Positions 35,309 to 44,680 of a stretch of DNA of 64,000 bases are shown here, in pieces. Source of the stretch: Meishania litoralis. Its GTDB lineage: Bacteria > Bacteroidota > Bacteroidia > Flavobacteriales > Flavobacteriaceae. The position numbers and the translations under genes were made by a program. Every line of letters begins with the position of its first letter. The stretch's first letter is position 1. The notes below the pieces were generated by a model. That model was not told the origin of the DNA. It did not search any database and saw only the letters and a list, made by a program, of their open reading frames with translations. The stretch spans positions 744,001 to 808,000 of the forward strand of contig NZ_JBHFPV010000002.1 in assembly GCF_042611095.1 (NCBI RefSeq). Reading direction: 5' to 3'.

Positions 35309-37471
35309 CTAAAGATTATCCAACTGGTTGCTGTTGTTGTCGTCACTGATCGTCCAGAAAAAGCCGACGAAGAAAAAGGCATCGGCCGTAGGGCGTATTT
35401 CCCTCCTATCGAAAATTCCGTTTACATCGGGTGCATCGGCATATTGATATCCGTTTACATTGCGGAACCCTGCCACGTTACTGACCGAGAAATATAGGAT
35501 TTTCTGTTGTGAGATCAAATAGGCCCAGTTCACGCTAAGGCTATTATAGGCCTTGGTCTTTTCGGCCATAAATTCTGGTGTATTCGGATTATCATAGGGT
35601 CTTCCGGATCCAAAGCTGTACGAGAGTCCCACTTGCGATCGCCAATCCTCGACCCAATATTTTGTCACCAGTGAAAGATTATGTTTCGGGGCGAAGTTCG
35701 GTGTGGCGGCCCCGCGGAAATTGCGATAATCGCGTTCGGTATCCAAATACGAATAAGAGGCCCAATAATCGAGGTTTTTGATGCTCTTGTTATCCCTCCA
35801 GAAAATATCGAGTCCCGCTGCATGACCGCTTCCTAAATTATTGAACTGCGAATCGAACTGTGCCATGGGCGTATCGTATTTGATCAAATCGGCATAGTCT
35901 TTATAATAAGCTTCCGCACGAAAAGTCTTGCCATCGGCCAAATATTGATAGTTCAGTATATAGTGCGAGGTCTTCTCGAAATCAAGCGTTTTATCGAACT
36001 TCAAGTAATCGTTGAACGGATTCTGGTAGAAATTGCCGTAGGCCAACGAAAACTGTGCGTTAGCGCCGCTCTTATACGCCAACGAAGCCCTGGGGGAAAC
36101 GGTGGAAGCCTTTAACATAGAGGAATACTCGCCCCGCGCACCGAGCTTCATGGCAAAACGATTGCTGAAGAAAATATCGGCCTCGGCGAATGCCGCACTG
36201 AGATTATCGGTAATGTTCGATGCAAAGGTAAACCCGTCGGGCGACAAGAAATCCTCGGTATAGTTTGCCATAAAATGTTCGGCCCCAAAGCGCCATTGAA
36301 AACGACTGCTGAAATTTTTCTTCAATTTCAGTTTTATGTGCGCCGCGGTCTCTTGGGTCGTTATCGAATTCGCCCGAAAACCGATATCGTTCTTATCGGA
36401 AGAAACACTGGCCCCGGCGGTGAGCGTCCATTCCTTTTCCAAAAAATGCTTGTACGAAGTATTCGCATAGAGGTTGTTGTTCTTCAATTTAAAGTTCACA
36501 AAGTCATCAAAATTGATATCCTCTTGGTCGATATCCATATTGGCCTGGTTGAAGCCGGTGTAGAACTTGAACATGCTTTTCTCTTTCCTGCTCCGGAAAA
36601 CCGCCTCCCCCGAAAAAGATTCATAGGGCTTGTTCCAAAGCACGCCGATATCGTTGGGAATGATCCATTGATACGGTGACAGGTTGATGTACGACGCATT
36701 GACGCTCAATGATTTGTCGCCCCAGATCTCGGTATGCCCCAACGTACCGCCGACCGACATGATACCGATATCGGTCTTTTCTTGATCAGGCATATCGGTG
36801 GTGTTCAAAAGGAGAACGCTCGACAATGCTTGACCATATTCGGCCGAATAGCCCCCGGTGCTGAATGTGATTCCCTTGAACAGAAAGGGGGAAAACCTTC
36901 CCCGGGTGGGAATGTTGTTCGCCGTTGCGCTAAAGGGCTGGAATACCCGGAGGCCGTCGATGAAGACCTGCGTCTCGCCCGCTTCACCGCCACGAACGAA
37001 CAGACGCCCGTCTTCATTTACAGTAGTGGTTCCCGGAAGCGTTTGAAGCGCCCCGACAAAATCGCCGACCGCCCCGGCCGTGGTCACGATATCCAAAGGT
37101 TTGAGCACGGAGACCTTTGAATTGTCGCCCGCCTCGAAAGTTCCGGCGGTGAGCGTTACCCCCGACAATTGGTTGATGGCCTCATGGAGTTCGATTTTTA
37201 AACCGTTTAAATAAGAAACGTCGCCGGTCTGCACGTATGTTTCGAAAGACAGCATGGAGACGATCAGCGTTTGGGTGCCGGTTTCTTCGGTCTCGAACAA
37301 AAAATTGCCGTCGTCATCTGATGAAGCCCCGTCATAAGTTCCTTCGAGATAGATATTGGCCCCTACTATCGGTGTCCCGTTTTTGTCCGTTACATTGCCC
37401 GATACGGTCGATTGCGCCGTTACTAAAGTAAATGATAAACCTATGGTGAGCGTAAAAAGTTGTTTTAACAT
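35309..37471 (-). CDS. TonB-dependent outer-membrane receptor
   Basis: A 720-residue receptor starting at ATG 37471 (MLKQLFTLTIGLSFTLVTAQ, signal peptide); the 83-residue extension to 37720 has no signal and is rejected. After the signal comes a carboxypeptidase-like domain (TVSGNVTDKNGTPIVGANIYLEG region, about 22-100), a plug (VGDFVGALQTLPGTTTVNEDG, GGEAGETQVFIDGL) and a barrel ending in FVGFFWTISD. No SusD partner is adjacent, so it is not a typical SusCD polysaccharide pair. The ligand is unknown. Confidence 0.9.
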   Translation of the reverse strand: MLKQLFTLTIGLSFTLVTAQSTVSGNVTDKNGTPIVGANIYLEGTYDGASSDDDGNFLFETEETGTQTLIVSMLSFETYVQTGDVSYLNGLKIELHEAINQLSGVTLTAGTFEAGDNSKVSVLKPLDIVTTAGAVGDFVGALQTLPGTTTVNEDGRLFVRGGEAGETQVFIDGLRVFQPFSATANNIPTRGRFSPFLFKGITFSTGGYSAEYGQALSSVLLLNTTDMPDQEKTDIGIMSVGGTLGHTEIWGDKSLSVNASYINLSPYQWIIPNDIGVLWNKPYESFSGEAVFRSRKEKSMFKFYTGFNQANMDIDQEDINFDDFVNFKLKNNNLYANTSYKHFLEKEWTLTAGASVSSDKNDIGFRANSITTQETAAHIKLKLKKNFSSRFQWRFGAEHFMANYTEDFLSPDGFTFASNITDNLSAAFAEADIFFSNRFAMKLGARGEYSSMLKASTVSPRASLAYKSGANAQFSLAYGNFYQNPFNDYLKFDKTLDFEKTSHYILNYQYLADGKTFRAEAYYKDYADLIKYDTPMAQFDSQFNNLGSGHAAGLDIFWRDNKSIKNLDYWASYSYLDTERDYRNFRGAATPNFAPKHNLSLVTKYWVEDWRSQVGLSYSFGSGRPYDNPNTPEFMAEKTKAYNSLSVNWAYLISQQKILYFSVSNVAGFRNVNGYQYADAPDVNGIFDRREIRPTADAFFFVGFFWTISDDNNSNQLDNL

Positions 37472-37735
37472 GACTGTTCGTTTGTTGCCCCTTCGACTGC
37501 GCCCAGGGCAGGTTGCCGTATTCAATTTGTTGATCGATGGGGCAAAATTGGGGCGCGGCAAACGGTAATCATAAACAAGGGTACCGAACCGTAATTTTTC
37601 GATGCTGAATTGAAAAGGAAAATCGGCATTACAGTTCAGCCACCAAATTTTACAATTGGGTATTTTGTTTTTCCGGGGCGGGGATGTTCTTCGCAGTTTT
37701 GACCCTGAAGAATTAATCATCTAAATAAACATCTC

Positions 37736-38152
37736 ATGAAAAAATTAACCGTATTAGCCATTTTGATCGTCACCGCGATCACCGCCAATGCCCAAGAAAA
37801 CGATGGGGCCACCATTACCGTAACCGTTGAAAATGTACTGTCGGAGGGCGGAAGCATTCTCGCCGGACTCCATACCTCGGATACCTTCATGAAAGGGATC
37901 GGAATAGCCAATGCCATGTCGCCCGCAAAGGCCGGTGAGGTAAGCTTGGTTTTTGAAAACGTGGCACCGGGCACCTACGCGATCATGGTCATGCACGACA
38001 AGAACGACAATAAACAAATGGATATGGAAAACGGCATGCCCAAGGAAAGCTATGCCACCACCGGCGAAATGAACCTCTATGGCCCCCCGACCTTTGACGG
38101 TGCCAAATTCGAAGTGACCGATACCGACCAAGCATTCAGGATCCGATTTTAA
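37736..38152 (+). CDS. Exported DUF2141 protein
   Basis: A 138-residue protein with a signal peptide (ILIVTAITANAQ) and the DUF2141 core: GSILAGLHTSDTFM, FENVAPGTYAIMVMHDKN, NKQMDMENGMPKESYATT. The fold is a small Ig-like/transthyretin-like domain; no function is established. It lies divergent from the TonB receptor and ends at a strong terminator. It is the last gene before the cassette-like region. Confidence 0.88.
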   Translation: MKKLTVLAILIVTAITANAQENDGATITVTVENVLSEGGSILAGLHTSDTFMKGIGIANAMSPAKAGEVSLVFENVAPGTYAIMVMHDKNDNKQMDMENGMPKESYATTGEMNLYGPPTFDGAKFEVTDTDQAFRIRF

Positions 38153-38178
38153 ACCATTGGGTTTAGACAGCAGTCAAC

Positions 38179-38206
38179 AAAAGGCCCGCGACGCGGGCCT
38201 TTTTAT
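38179..38206 (+). terminator. Strong rho-independent terminator after DUF2141 gene
   Basis: AAAAGGCCCGC (38179-38189), loop GAC, GCGGGCCTTTT (38193-38203): an 11-bp stem with a T-run. Confidence 0.92.
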
Positions 38207-38210
38207 GTAT

Positions 38211-38270
38211 TGCCATTGCTGCTGTTTCAAAAAAACGGCAGCACTACTTTGGTCTCAAAACACAATGGCA
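38211..38270. repeat. Nested inverted repeat at left edge of the accessory region
   Basis: Outer arms TGCCATTG (38211-38218) and CAATGGCA (38263-38270) are perfect complements. Inner arms GCTGCTGTTT (38218-38227) and AAACGGCAGC (38233-38242) match 9 of 10. The structure lies directly after the last host-type terminator and before the first cassette. Confidence 0.5.
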
Positions 38271-38375
38271 TTTTCTTACAAAAAGTTATCTTCGTCATGC
38301 ACCTTATAAATGAACCATAGATCATGCGCCTATCATTGTAGTGCATTTAAAGCAGTGTCAAAAACAGATATAATT

Positions 38376-38828
38376 ATGAATAAATCTATAATTCTTACGA
38401 TTTCTCTTTTTTGTCTAATCACTTTTTATGTGAAGGGACAAACTCGACAGGACTCTCTGGATATTAAACAAGTTGCGTTAAATTATATTGAGTCTCAACA
38501 TAACGTAAGACCCGAACAGTTTGCAAGTGCAGCTCATCCGAGAATGGTGAAAAGGACTTTTTGGACAAACAAAAACACAGGAAAAGAATATTTGAGAGAA
38601 ACTTTTACCGATGCTATGATTTTACTTGCCGAAACGTATAACCAAGACGGAGACAAATTCCCAGAAAATCCAAAAAAAGAGGTTATCATACTGGATGTTT
38701 ATGACAAAACTGCTTCAGTAAAACTTATAGCGGATGACTGGATTGATTATATGCATATTGTAAAACTCAATGGAAAATGGCAAATAGTCAACGTACTTTG
38801 GCAGTTTAACGACTCTGATAACCATTAA
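38376..38828 (+). CDS. Exported NTF2/lumazine-binding-like protein (cassette 0)
   Basis: A 150-residue protein starting at ATG 38376 (MNKSIILTISLFCLITFYVKG, signal peptide). An in-frame ATG at 38310 adds a non-signal extension and is rejected. The mature part (IKQVALNYIESQHNVRPEQF, FTDAMILLAETYN, YDKTASVKLIADDWIDYMHIVK, NGKWQIVNVLWQ) follows the cystatin-like NTF2 fold of putative lumazine-binding proteins. It is flanked by TTGTAGTGCATTT (38336-38348) and AAACGCATTACAG (38841-38853), inverted matches of 10/13. AT-rich relative to the DUF2141 gene before it. Confidence 0.75.
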   Translation: MNKSIILTISLFCLITFYVKGQTRQDSLDIKQVALNYIESQHNVRPEQFASAAHPRMVKRTFWTNKNTGKEYLRETFTDAMILLAETYNQDGDKFPENPKKEVIILDVYDKTASVKLIADDWIDYMHIVKLNGKWQIVNVLWQFNDSDNH

Positions 38829-38850
38829 GGTGAAAGATAAAAACGCATTA

Positions 38851-38940
38851 CAGCATTGGTAACCATTGCACAAGCCCCTGATTTAAGAAAAACAGACCTC
38901 GAACAAGCCCTTTTGCGGGGCTTTTTGGTTCAATAAGCTA
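38851..38940 (+). repeat. Cassette joint A (left/terminator half only)
   Basis: Carries ATTGGTAACCATTGCACAAG and the hairpin AAGCCC (38905-38910) TTTTGCG GGGCTT (38918-38923) plus T-run, matching the left half of joints B, C and F. The usual right half is missing. It terminates the NTF2-like gene. Confidence 0.7.
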
Positions 38941-39226
38941 TAGTGAAGGTGAGATTTTGGGTGGCCCAAAATAGCGAAAATGGACTTTTCAAGGACCTTT
39001 TGCAAGCTTTTTTTGCAGATCTATGGCCCCGGCCCCGCTCTTGACATGTTTTTCGGTGAATTTCAGGTGCTTTTGTGATTCATACACCAACCATTGGCGC
39101 TAATGCTGAACGGTCAGATGCCAAAACTGACCAAACAAAAAGTAAGACCAATTGCTTAAAACAAGTTGATGCAAAGCACCAATTTATTCTACCTTTTATT
39201 ATTTTTGTATTGAACATTACAATAAT
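38941..39226. other. Unassigned 286-nt stretch between joint A and the TetR gene
   Basis: No gene seen. It contains a perfect stem ATTTTGGG (38954-38961) / CCCAAAAT (38965-38972). A possible cassette start near 39091-39110 (CATTGGCGCTAATGCTGAA) weakly matches the inverted end of the TetR-SDR cassette (TAGCACTAACCAGTAAC, 40641-40657). Confidence 0.4.
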
Positions 39227-39808
39227 ATGAAAGGAAGACCACACATACATAACGACAAAGAGGTCGTTCTGAAAGCACAAGAGCTATTTTGGAAAAAGGG
39301 GTTCAACGCTACTTCGTTAGCAGATCTAAGCAAAGCAACAGGTGCGGGTGCAGGAAGTTTGTACAACTCATTCAAAGGTGGAAAAAAAGAACTTTTCAAA
39401 AAATCACTTCAACAACGAAGAGAAGATTTTAACGATTTCAAAATACAATTAGAAAAAAGTGATAGTCCCATTAAACTAATAAAGGACTTTTTCCTTTCTG
39501 TAGCTGTTGCTTCTAAAAGCACTCATTTGAAAGGTTGCATAATTGCTAATACAGTTGTTGAAATGGCATTTGTAGATAATGAATTAGAACAATCAGCAAT
39601 CGAAATATTGAAAGACACAGAAAAACTTTATACCTCTATCATTCTTACAGAACAAAAAAAAGGGAATATAAAATCAAAATTGCCCGCAGATTATTTAGGA
39701 AAATTTTTAATTACGCTTTGGTGTGGAATTAATTCATTTAGAAGAATTTACCCTAATGAAAAAATACTCAAACAGCAAATAGAAATGCAACTACAAATAT
39801 TAAACTAA
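39227..39808 (+). CDS. TetR-family regulator (cassette 1)
   Basis: A 193-residue regulator. N-terminal HTH: EVVLKAQELFWKKGFNATSLADL, then SLYNSFKGGKKELF as recognition region. The C-terminal half resembles the AcrR/Rut-like ligand domain with LKGCIIANTVVEMA, a segment typical of TetR proteins that regulate an adjacent oxidoreductase. An interrupted palindrome TTGTA...TACAA lies in the 35 nt before the ATG and could be its operator. Followed after 43 nt by an SDR gene, its likely target. Confidence 0.88.
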   Translation: MKGRPHIHNDKEVVLKAQELFWKKGFNATSLADLSKATGAGAGSLYNSFKGGKKELFKKSLQQRREDFNDFKIQLEKSDSPIKLIKDFFLSVAVASKSTHLKGCIIANTVVEMAFVDNELEQSAIEILKDTEKLYTSIILTEQKKGNIKSKLPADYLGKFLITLWCGINSFRRIYPNEKILKQQIEMQLQILN

Positions 39809-39851
39809 TTTTTTTTGACTATTTATTTAACAATCATTACAAAATTAAACG

Positions 39852-40643
39852 ATGAATTTAGAACTAAACGAGAAAAGCGCATTTATAAGTGGCTCAACAC
39901 AAGGAATTGGCTTTGCTATTGCACGGCAGTTGTTAAAAGAGGGCGCGTCCGTTACAATTAACGGAAGACAGACCGAAAAGACCAATCAAGCCAAAGAGAA
40001 GTTACAGAAAGAATTTCCAAACTCCAATATTGCAGCAATATCAGCAGATTTTTCAAAAAAAGAAGAAGTAGAAAAATTGCTAAACCAACTTTCTAACATT
40101 GATATTTTGGTTAACAATCTTGGTATTTTCGGGATTGAAAAATTTGAAAATATTACAGACGAAGATTGGTATAAATATTTTGAAATAAATGTAATGAGTA
40201 GTATTCGTTTATCAAGACAGCTATTACCAGAAATGCTGAATAAAAAATGGGGGCGAATTATCTTTATTAGTAGTGAATCGGGAGTAAATGTTCCGGAAAA
40301 TATGATACATTACGGTATGACAAAATCAGCAATGTCAGCTATTGCAAATGGACTTTCAAAACTGACAAAAGGAACGGAAGTTACCATAAACACAGTTTTA
40401 GGCGGACCAACTTATTCAGACGGGGTTGCGACAGTTGTTGAGCAAATTGCTCAAATGCAAAAACTTGACGTTGAGCAAATGAAAAATGTAATACTTCAAC
40501 AGTCAAACCCTCATATCTTGTTACAACGTTTCATTGACCCGACAGAGATAGCCAATTTAGCGGTTTATTTATCAAGCCCTTTATCTATTGCAACAAACGG
40601 AGCAACTCTAAGAGCAGACGCAGGAGTATTGAAAACAATATAG
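39852..40643 (+). CDS. Classical short-chain dehydrogenase/reductase (cassette 1)
   Basis: A 263-residue NAD(P)H oxidoreductase: SGSTQGIGFAIARQL (TGxxxGxG cofactor motif with S for T), VNNLGIFG (NNAG-like), FISSESG (catalytic Ser) and YGMTKSAMS (YxxxK). It is close in pattern to 3-oxoacyl-ACP reductase-like SDRs. The TetR gene upstream suggests inducible detoxification. The gene ends 8 nt before joint B. Confidence 0.9.
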   Translation: MNLELNEKSAFISGSTQGIGFAIARQLLKEGASVTINGRQTEKTNQAKEKLQKEFPNSNIAAISADFSKKEEVEKLLNQLSNIDILVNNLGIFGIEKFENITDEDWYKYFEINVMSSIRLSRQLLPEMLNKKWGRIIFISSESGVNVPENMIHYGMTKSAMSAIANGLSKLTKGTEVTINTVLGGPTYSDGVATVVEQIAQMQKLDVEQMKNVILQQSNPHILLQRFIDPTEIANLAVYLSSPLSIATNGATLRADAGVLKTI

Positions 40644-40650
40644 CACTAAC

Positions 40651-40831
40651 CAGTAACACCGGTAACCGTTGCACAAGTCACTGACCGACCACGGTACAGG
40701 TAAATAGGAGCCCTTTTGCGGGGCTCTTTTATTGTTCGGTCAAAAACGGAAGGTCAAATCGCCGAACGATAGTTGCCCGATTTCACTATATTTCGGTAAA
40801 ATTAGTAGAACCGCGTTTAGCCATTCGGTTG
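40651..40831 (+). repeat. Cassette joint B (full: terminator + promoter)
   Basis: Left: AACACCGGTAACCGTTGCAC, an outer stem TGACCGACC (40682-40690)/GTTCGGTCA (40734-40742), and an inner terminator GAGCCC (40708-40713) / GGGCTC (40721-40726) with T-run. Right: GCCGAACGATAGTTGCCCGA then TTTCACTATATTTCGG with TATATTTC at 40787-40794 (-7-like), CCGCGTTT and CGGTTG at the boundary. Confidence 0.82.
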
Positions 40832-40848
40832 GTGGTCATTGAAGACAT

Positions 40849-42201
40849 ATGAAACAGTTTATCATCCTTACATTGATTGCCTTTCTTACAGGCTGTTCTT
40901 ACCAAAAGTCAGAACAATATGATTTAGTGATATCCAACGTCAACCTTATCGATGGAACTGGAAAACCTTTACAAACTGGAGTTTCAATTGGGATCACTGA
41001 AGGTAAAATAGTTGCGATTGATTCAATCATTTCGAATAGTAACGGAAAGAGCATTGATGGAACAGGGAAATTTCTTATTCCGGGATTATTTGACTGTCAT
41101 GTTCACACCGGATATTTTGAAAGAGATTTTCCCAGGTTTATCCATTACGGAGTGACTTCAGTGTTTGTCACTGGTGGAGGTTTATGTACAAATGACTTCT
41201 ATGCGTCAATGCGTAAACAGGGGAATCAAGATTCCATTCCTGCACCTTTTGTTTATCATACCAGTCAGCACTTTACAATGGAAGGACGTCATCCAGCAAA
41301 GACATATAGGGGCAGCAACTGGCGTGATGGCGAAACAATTTTTTATTTAAAAGACACCTTACAGATTGAAAATCTTGTCCAGAAAGTATCTCAATATCCG
41401 ATCGTTGGAATCAAGCTTACAATTGAAGATGGACCTGCTCCTCCATTCGTTGAAAGAATGCCTCAGCTGTTTATTGACAAGACTGTAAAGGAAGCTTCGA
41501 AATATGGACTGGAAGTATTTGCGCATGTAAGTGATAACATAGAACTGGAAATGGCCATCAATGGCGGTGTTCAAAATTTGGTTCATTTCACCGGGGTAAA
41601 CATTGATCCTCATGATAGCATTCAAATAAGACTACTTCAGAAATTTGTGAAGAGAAACCCATATTGGGTAACTACATTAATGATTGATAAGTCGTTCCTT
41701 TATCCCCTACACCCAGAGTGGTTTGAGTCTAAATCAATGCTTGGCGTATATAAAGAGGCCGTAAACGAACTCACTCCAGAATTAATTGATCGAGCGAAAA
41801 TTTATATAAGAATTCTCATGGATGAATATGGAATAGATGAAAACAGTATTGAGGCTTTCATGCTTCCACAGGTTGAAGACATTAAATTTTTAAGCGATAT
41901 GGGATTTAACATGGTTCTGGGTACCGACACTGGAAATGATTTCAATTTTCCGGGATATAGTCTACATGAAGAAATGCAACTGCTAGAACTAGGAGGAATG
42001 GAACCAGTTGAGATCATAAAAATGGGAACACTTAATGCTGCTGAAATGATGAATGCACAAGATAGCTTAGGTTCCGTCGAGGTTGGTAAAATTGCAAATT
42101 TTGTATTGCTCGATAAAGACCCTTTGGAAAACATAGGTAATACTCTATCGATTAATTCAGTGATAAAAAGAGGTGTAATTCAAGAAAGAATTGATGAATA
42201 A
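40849..42201 (+). CDS. Lipoprotein amidohydrolase (cassette 2)
   Basis: A 450-residue protein with a lipoprotein signal (LIAFLTGCSYQ, lipobox LTGC). Amidohydrolase marks: PGLFDCHVHTGY (HxH), VGIKLTIEDG (Lys), VFAHVSD (His), LVHFTGVN (His), LGTDTGNDF (Asp), GKIANFVLLDKDPLENI. It is related to but clearly distinct from the amidohydrolase at 178-1425. The cassette ends are GTTGGTGGTCATT (40828-40840) and AATGACTACCAAC (42201-42213), matching 12/13 as inverted repeats; the second begins right at the stop codon. Confidence 0.88.
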   Translation: MKQFIILTLIAFLTGCSYQKSEQYDLVISNVNLIDGTGKPLQTGVSIGITEGKIVAIDSIISNSNGKSIDGTGKFLIPGLFDCHVHTGYFERDFPRFIHYGVTSVFVTGGGLCTNDFYASMRKQGNQDSIPAPFVYHTSQHFTMEGRHPAKTYRGSNWRDGETIFYLKDTLQIENLVQKVSQYPIVGIKLTIEDGPAPPFVERMPQLFIDKTVKEASKYGLEVFAHVSDNIELEMAINGGVQNLVHFTGVNIDPHDSIQIRLLQKFVKRNPYWVTTLMIDKSFLYPLHPEWFESKSMLGVYKEAVNELTPELIDRAKIYIRILMDEYGIDENSIEAFMLPQVEDIKFLSDMGFNMVLGTDTGNDFNFPGYSLHEEMQLLELGGMEPVEIIKMGTLNAAEMMNAQDSLGSVEVGKIANFVLLDKDPLENIGNTLSINSVIKRGVIQERIDE

Positions 42202-42397
42202 ATGACTACCAACATTATGTATGAAACCATAGCCGCTCAAGCTGAGCGCACATTCCAAAGCTACGATTCATATAAATGACGGTAATTCCCTACATAAAGA
42301 AACTCTATTAATTTGTTAAGCTAACGAGTCAAATTTTGTGTAGGAAAATTATACTAAATTTAACCGTTAGTCAGAATACCAAACACAAACAAATTGA

Positions 42398-43846
42398 ATG
42401 AAGTTAAACAGGATTGAAATCAAAAACTACAAAAGCATTGAGCACGTAGAAATTGAATTAAAGAAAATAGGTGATAATTACACCTATTGCCTATTTGGTA
42501 TTAATGAATCAGGAAAGAGCAGTATACTTATGGGAATTTCATTATATGACCACAAAGAGTTGGCATATCCTGAAGATTTTTTTGACGAATTAGAGAATAT
42601 AGAAATTACTTTTCATTATTCATTAGAACAAAATGATTTAAAAGAACTTAGGGAGACTTTAGTAAAAGATCATAAATGCCCAAAGGAAATAATCAACAAA
42701 GTTTCAGCAACTGAAGTTTCAATTACTGTAATTCATAAAAATGATTCTGATAGCGAAAGAGAAATATCGGAAACAATCAATTTCAAGACTGCCATTTTTA
42801 AAGATTATTATAGCAAAGAAACTACGATTCAAAAGAAAGATAAAGAAAGTGAAGAATATGACTTCAATTTAATATCTTTTATGGAAGCCAATAATCCTGA
42901 TTTTTTTTACAGGTATTCTCACACAGTGGTATTTTGGGAGTCAACAGCAAAATATTTAGTTTTAGATGATATTAGTTTAACAGAGTTTTCAACAAAACCT
43001 GCCACAACTTCAATTCCTCTACATAACTGCTTTAAACTTGCAGGTATTAAAACAACAAAACAAATTACATCTAAAATAAGTTCTTTAACCAGTCACGCAC
43101 GTATAAGGAATTTAGAATCGTTGTTGAGTCGAAAAGTGACTGAACACATTAATAATATATGGGAGAATCACCCAATTTCAGTACTCTTTGAAATAGATAG
43201 CGATAAAATATCGCTTTTAATTGAAGATAAAAATGTTCACGACAAAGCGAAAACACCTTCTCAAAGGTCAGATGGTTTTAAACAATTTATAAGCTTCCTG
43301 CTTACTATATCTGCTGACGATAAAACAGAATCATTAAACAATAAGATTTTGCTAATTGATGAACCAGAAACTCATTTACATCCTCAGGCTCAATTAAATT
43401 TGAGAAAGGAATTAAATAAGATAACATCTAAACAAGATTCGACATTTGTCATTTATGCAACACATTCTAATTATCTAATCGATAAAAACAATCTGAATAG
43501 AAATTTCAAAGTTTATAAAGAAAATAATGAGAAAACTAAAGTTGAAAGAATAGAAAGAACAACAAGTACATATTCAGAAGTAAACTTTGAAGTGTTCGAT
43601 ATTCCAACAACCGATTATCATAATGAGCTTTATGGTTACTTGGAGGAAGTTGACAAAGCAAGGCTTGATGGTTTAGACCAAGATAGACAATGGATAGACT
43701 CTAGAAATAATAATACATACAACGTATCACTTCCAAAATATATAAGACACTCGATTCACCATCCTGAAAACACTCTGAACAGAAAGTTTTCAGAGGCTCA
43801 GCTTAGAAAATCAATTAAGATAATGAGAGAACTGAAATATAATTAA
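42398..43846 (+). CDS. OLD-like AAA ATPase (cassette 3)
   Basis: A 482-residue cytoplasmic ATPase: NRIEIKNYKSIEHVEIEL start, GINESGKSS (Walker A, about 35), RSDGFKQFISFLL (signature-like), LLIDEPETHLHPQAQ (Walker B) and YATHSNYLID (H-switch). The ABC-type layout with a coiled middle is that of OLD/AAA_15-21 ATPases. A TOPRIM nuclease domain is not seen; instead a C-terminal region with YIRHSIHHPENTLN occurs. Many such ATPases serve in phage defence, so this is a candidate by family only. No partner nuclease is adjacent. AT-rich. Confidence 0.85.
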   Translation: MKLNRIEIKNYKSIEHVEIELKKIGDNYTYCLFGINESGKSSILMGISLYDHKELAYPEDFFDELENIEITFHYSLEQNDLKELRETLVKDHKCPKEIINKVSATEVSITVIHKNDSDSEREISETINFKTAIFKDYYSKETTIQKKDKESEEYDFNLISFMEANNPDFFYRYSHTVVFWESTAKYLVLDDISLTEFSTKPATTSIPLHNCFKLAGIKTTKQITSKISSLTSHARIRNLESLLSRKVTEHINNIWENHPISVLFEIDSDKISLLIEDKNVHDKAKTPSQRSDGFKQFISFLLTISADDKTESLNNKILLIDEPETHLHPQAQLNLRKELNKITSKQDSTFVIYATHSNYLIDKNNLNRNFKVYKENNEKTKVERIERTTSTYSEVNFEVFDIPTTDYHNELYGYLEEVDKARLDGLDQDRQWIDSRNNNTYNVSLPKYIRHSIHHPENTLNRKFSEAQLRKSIKIMRELKYN

Positions 43847-43853
43847 AAGTACT

Positions 43854-44036
43854 GCACACAACACCGGTAACCGTTGCACAAGCCCCTGACCGACCATGGA
43901 ACAGTTCGATATAAGCCCTTTTACGGGGCTTTTTTATGGTTCGGTCAATAACGGAAGGTCGAATTCCCGAACAATAGTTGCCCGATTTCACTATATTACC
44001 GTAAAATGCGAAGAACTGCGTTTGGCTCTTTAGTTG
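43854..44036 (+). repeat. Cassette joint C (full)
   Basis: Very similar to joint F: ACACCGGTAACCGTTGCACA, outer stem CTGACCGACC / GGTTCGGTCA, terminator AAGCCC (43913-43918) / GGGCTT (43926-43931) with T-run, then AATAGTTGCCCGATTTCACT, TATATTAC (43992-43999) and GAACTGCGTTTGG, ending TTTAGTTG. Confidence 0.85.
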
Positions 44037-44095
44037 TGCTTAATACAAAACCTCACACAATAAACATTAATCAGTTAGAATTTCTTTGGTTATAA

Positions 44096-44641
44096 ATGAG
44101 AGAAATAGAGAGCATATGGTTAGAAACAGGCTATAAGCATTTTGCTTTTGAAGGACCAAGGGGGCTTAAGATAGAACGATTATCTAAAGAAGTGGGAAAG
44201 AATAAATCTTCCTTTTATCATTTGTTTGCTGACTTAGAAATTTTCACAAAACACTTATTGGACTTTCACTTAAGCCGAGCAAAAAATATTTCGACAAAAG
44301 AAGCAAAGGCAAAGAATGAAGAAGAGTTGATATCCATTATCATCGAACATAAAATTGACTTATTATTTAACCGTCAACTAAGAATTCACCGAGACAATCA
44401 AGAATTCAAAAACTGTTTGTCCCGAATAAATCAATTCTCAATTCAAGGACTATTACCTGTATGGAAGAATATCATCTGTTTATCAGAAAACAGTCCGCTA
44501 GCTAAAATGGTATTGCACCTTAGTTTGGAAAATTTTTACCTTCAAATCACCTACGAGACTTTGAACCGAGATTGGCTAAGAGAATACTTCTCGGATATTC
44601 GTAAAATGGTGTTTCTTTTCCAAAAATCAAAAGACCATTAA
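44096..44641 (+). CDS. TetR-family regulator (cassette 4)
   Basis: A 181-residue regulator with a short N-terminal HTH (ESIWLETGYKHFAFEGPRGL, LSKEVGKNKSSFYHLFADLE) and a TetR-like helical ligand domain (LLFNRQLRIHRDNQEF). The HTH recognition part KNKSSFYHLF is diagnostic. A perfect palindrome TTAGACG-GAAG-CGTCTAA follows its stop codon by 1 nt and precedes the MBL gene promoter, which identifies the probable operator and target. Confidence 0.85.
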   Translation: MREIESIWLETGYKHFAFEGPRGLKIERLSKEVGKNKSSFYHLFADLEIFTKHLLDFHLSRAKNISTKEAKAKNEEELISIIIEHKIDLLFNRQLRIHRDNQEFKNCLSRINQFSIQGLLPVWKNIICLSENSPLAKMVLHLSLENFYLQITYETLNRDWLREYFSDIRKMVFLFQKSKDH

Positions 44642-44642
44642 G

Positions 44643-44660
44643 TTAGACGGAAGCGTCTAA
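44643..44660. promoter_or_regulatory. Probable TetR operator
   Basis: TTAGACG (44643-44649), spacer GAAG, CGTCTAA (44654-44660): perfect 7-bp inverted repeat directly between the TetR and MBL genes. Downstream TAACTTTG (44681-44688) is a consensus -7 box, so bound repressor would cover the upstream promoter region. Confidence 0.6.
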
Positions 44661-44680
44661 AGTTTGACATTTCGGATATT

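Noticed and set aside
37472..37720. N-terminal extension of the TonB receptor
   Set aside because: The signal peptide begins at 37471; the extension is basic, proline-rich and unlike a leader.
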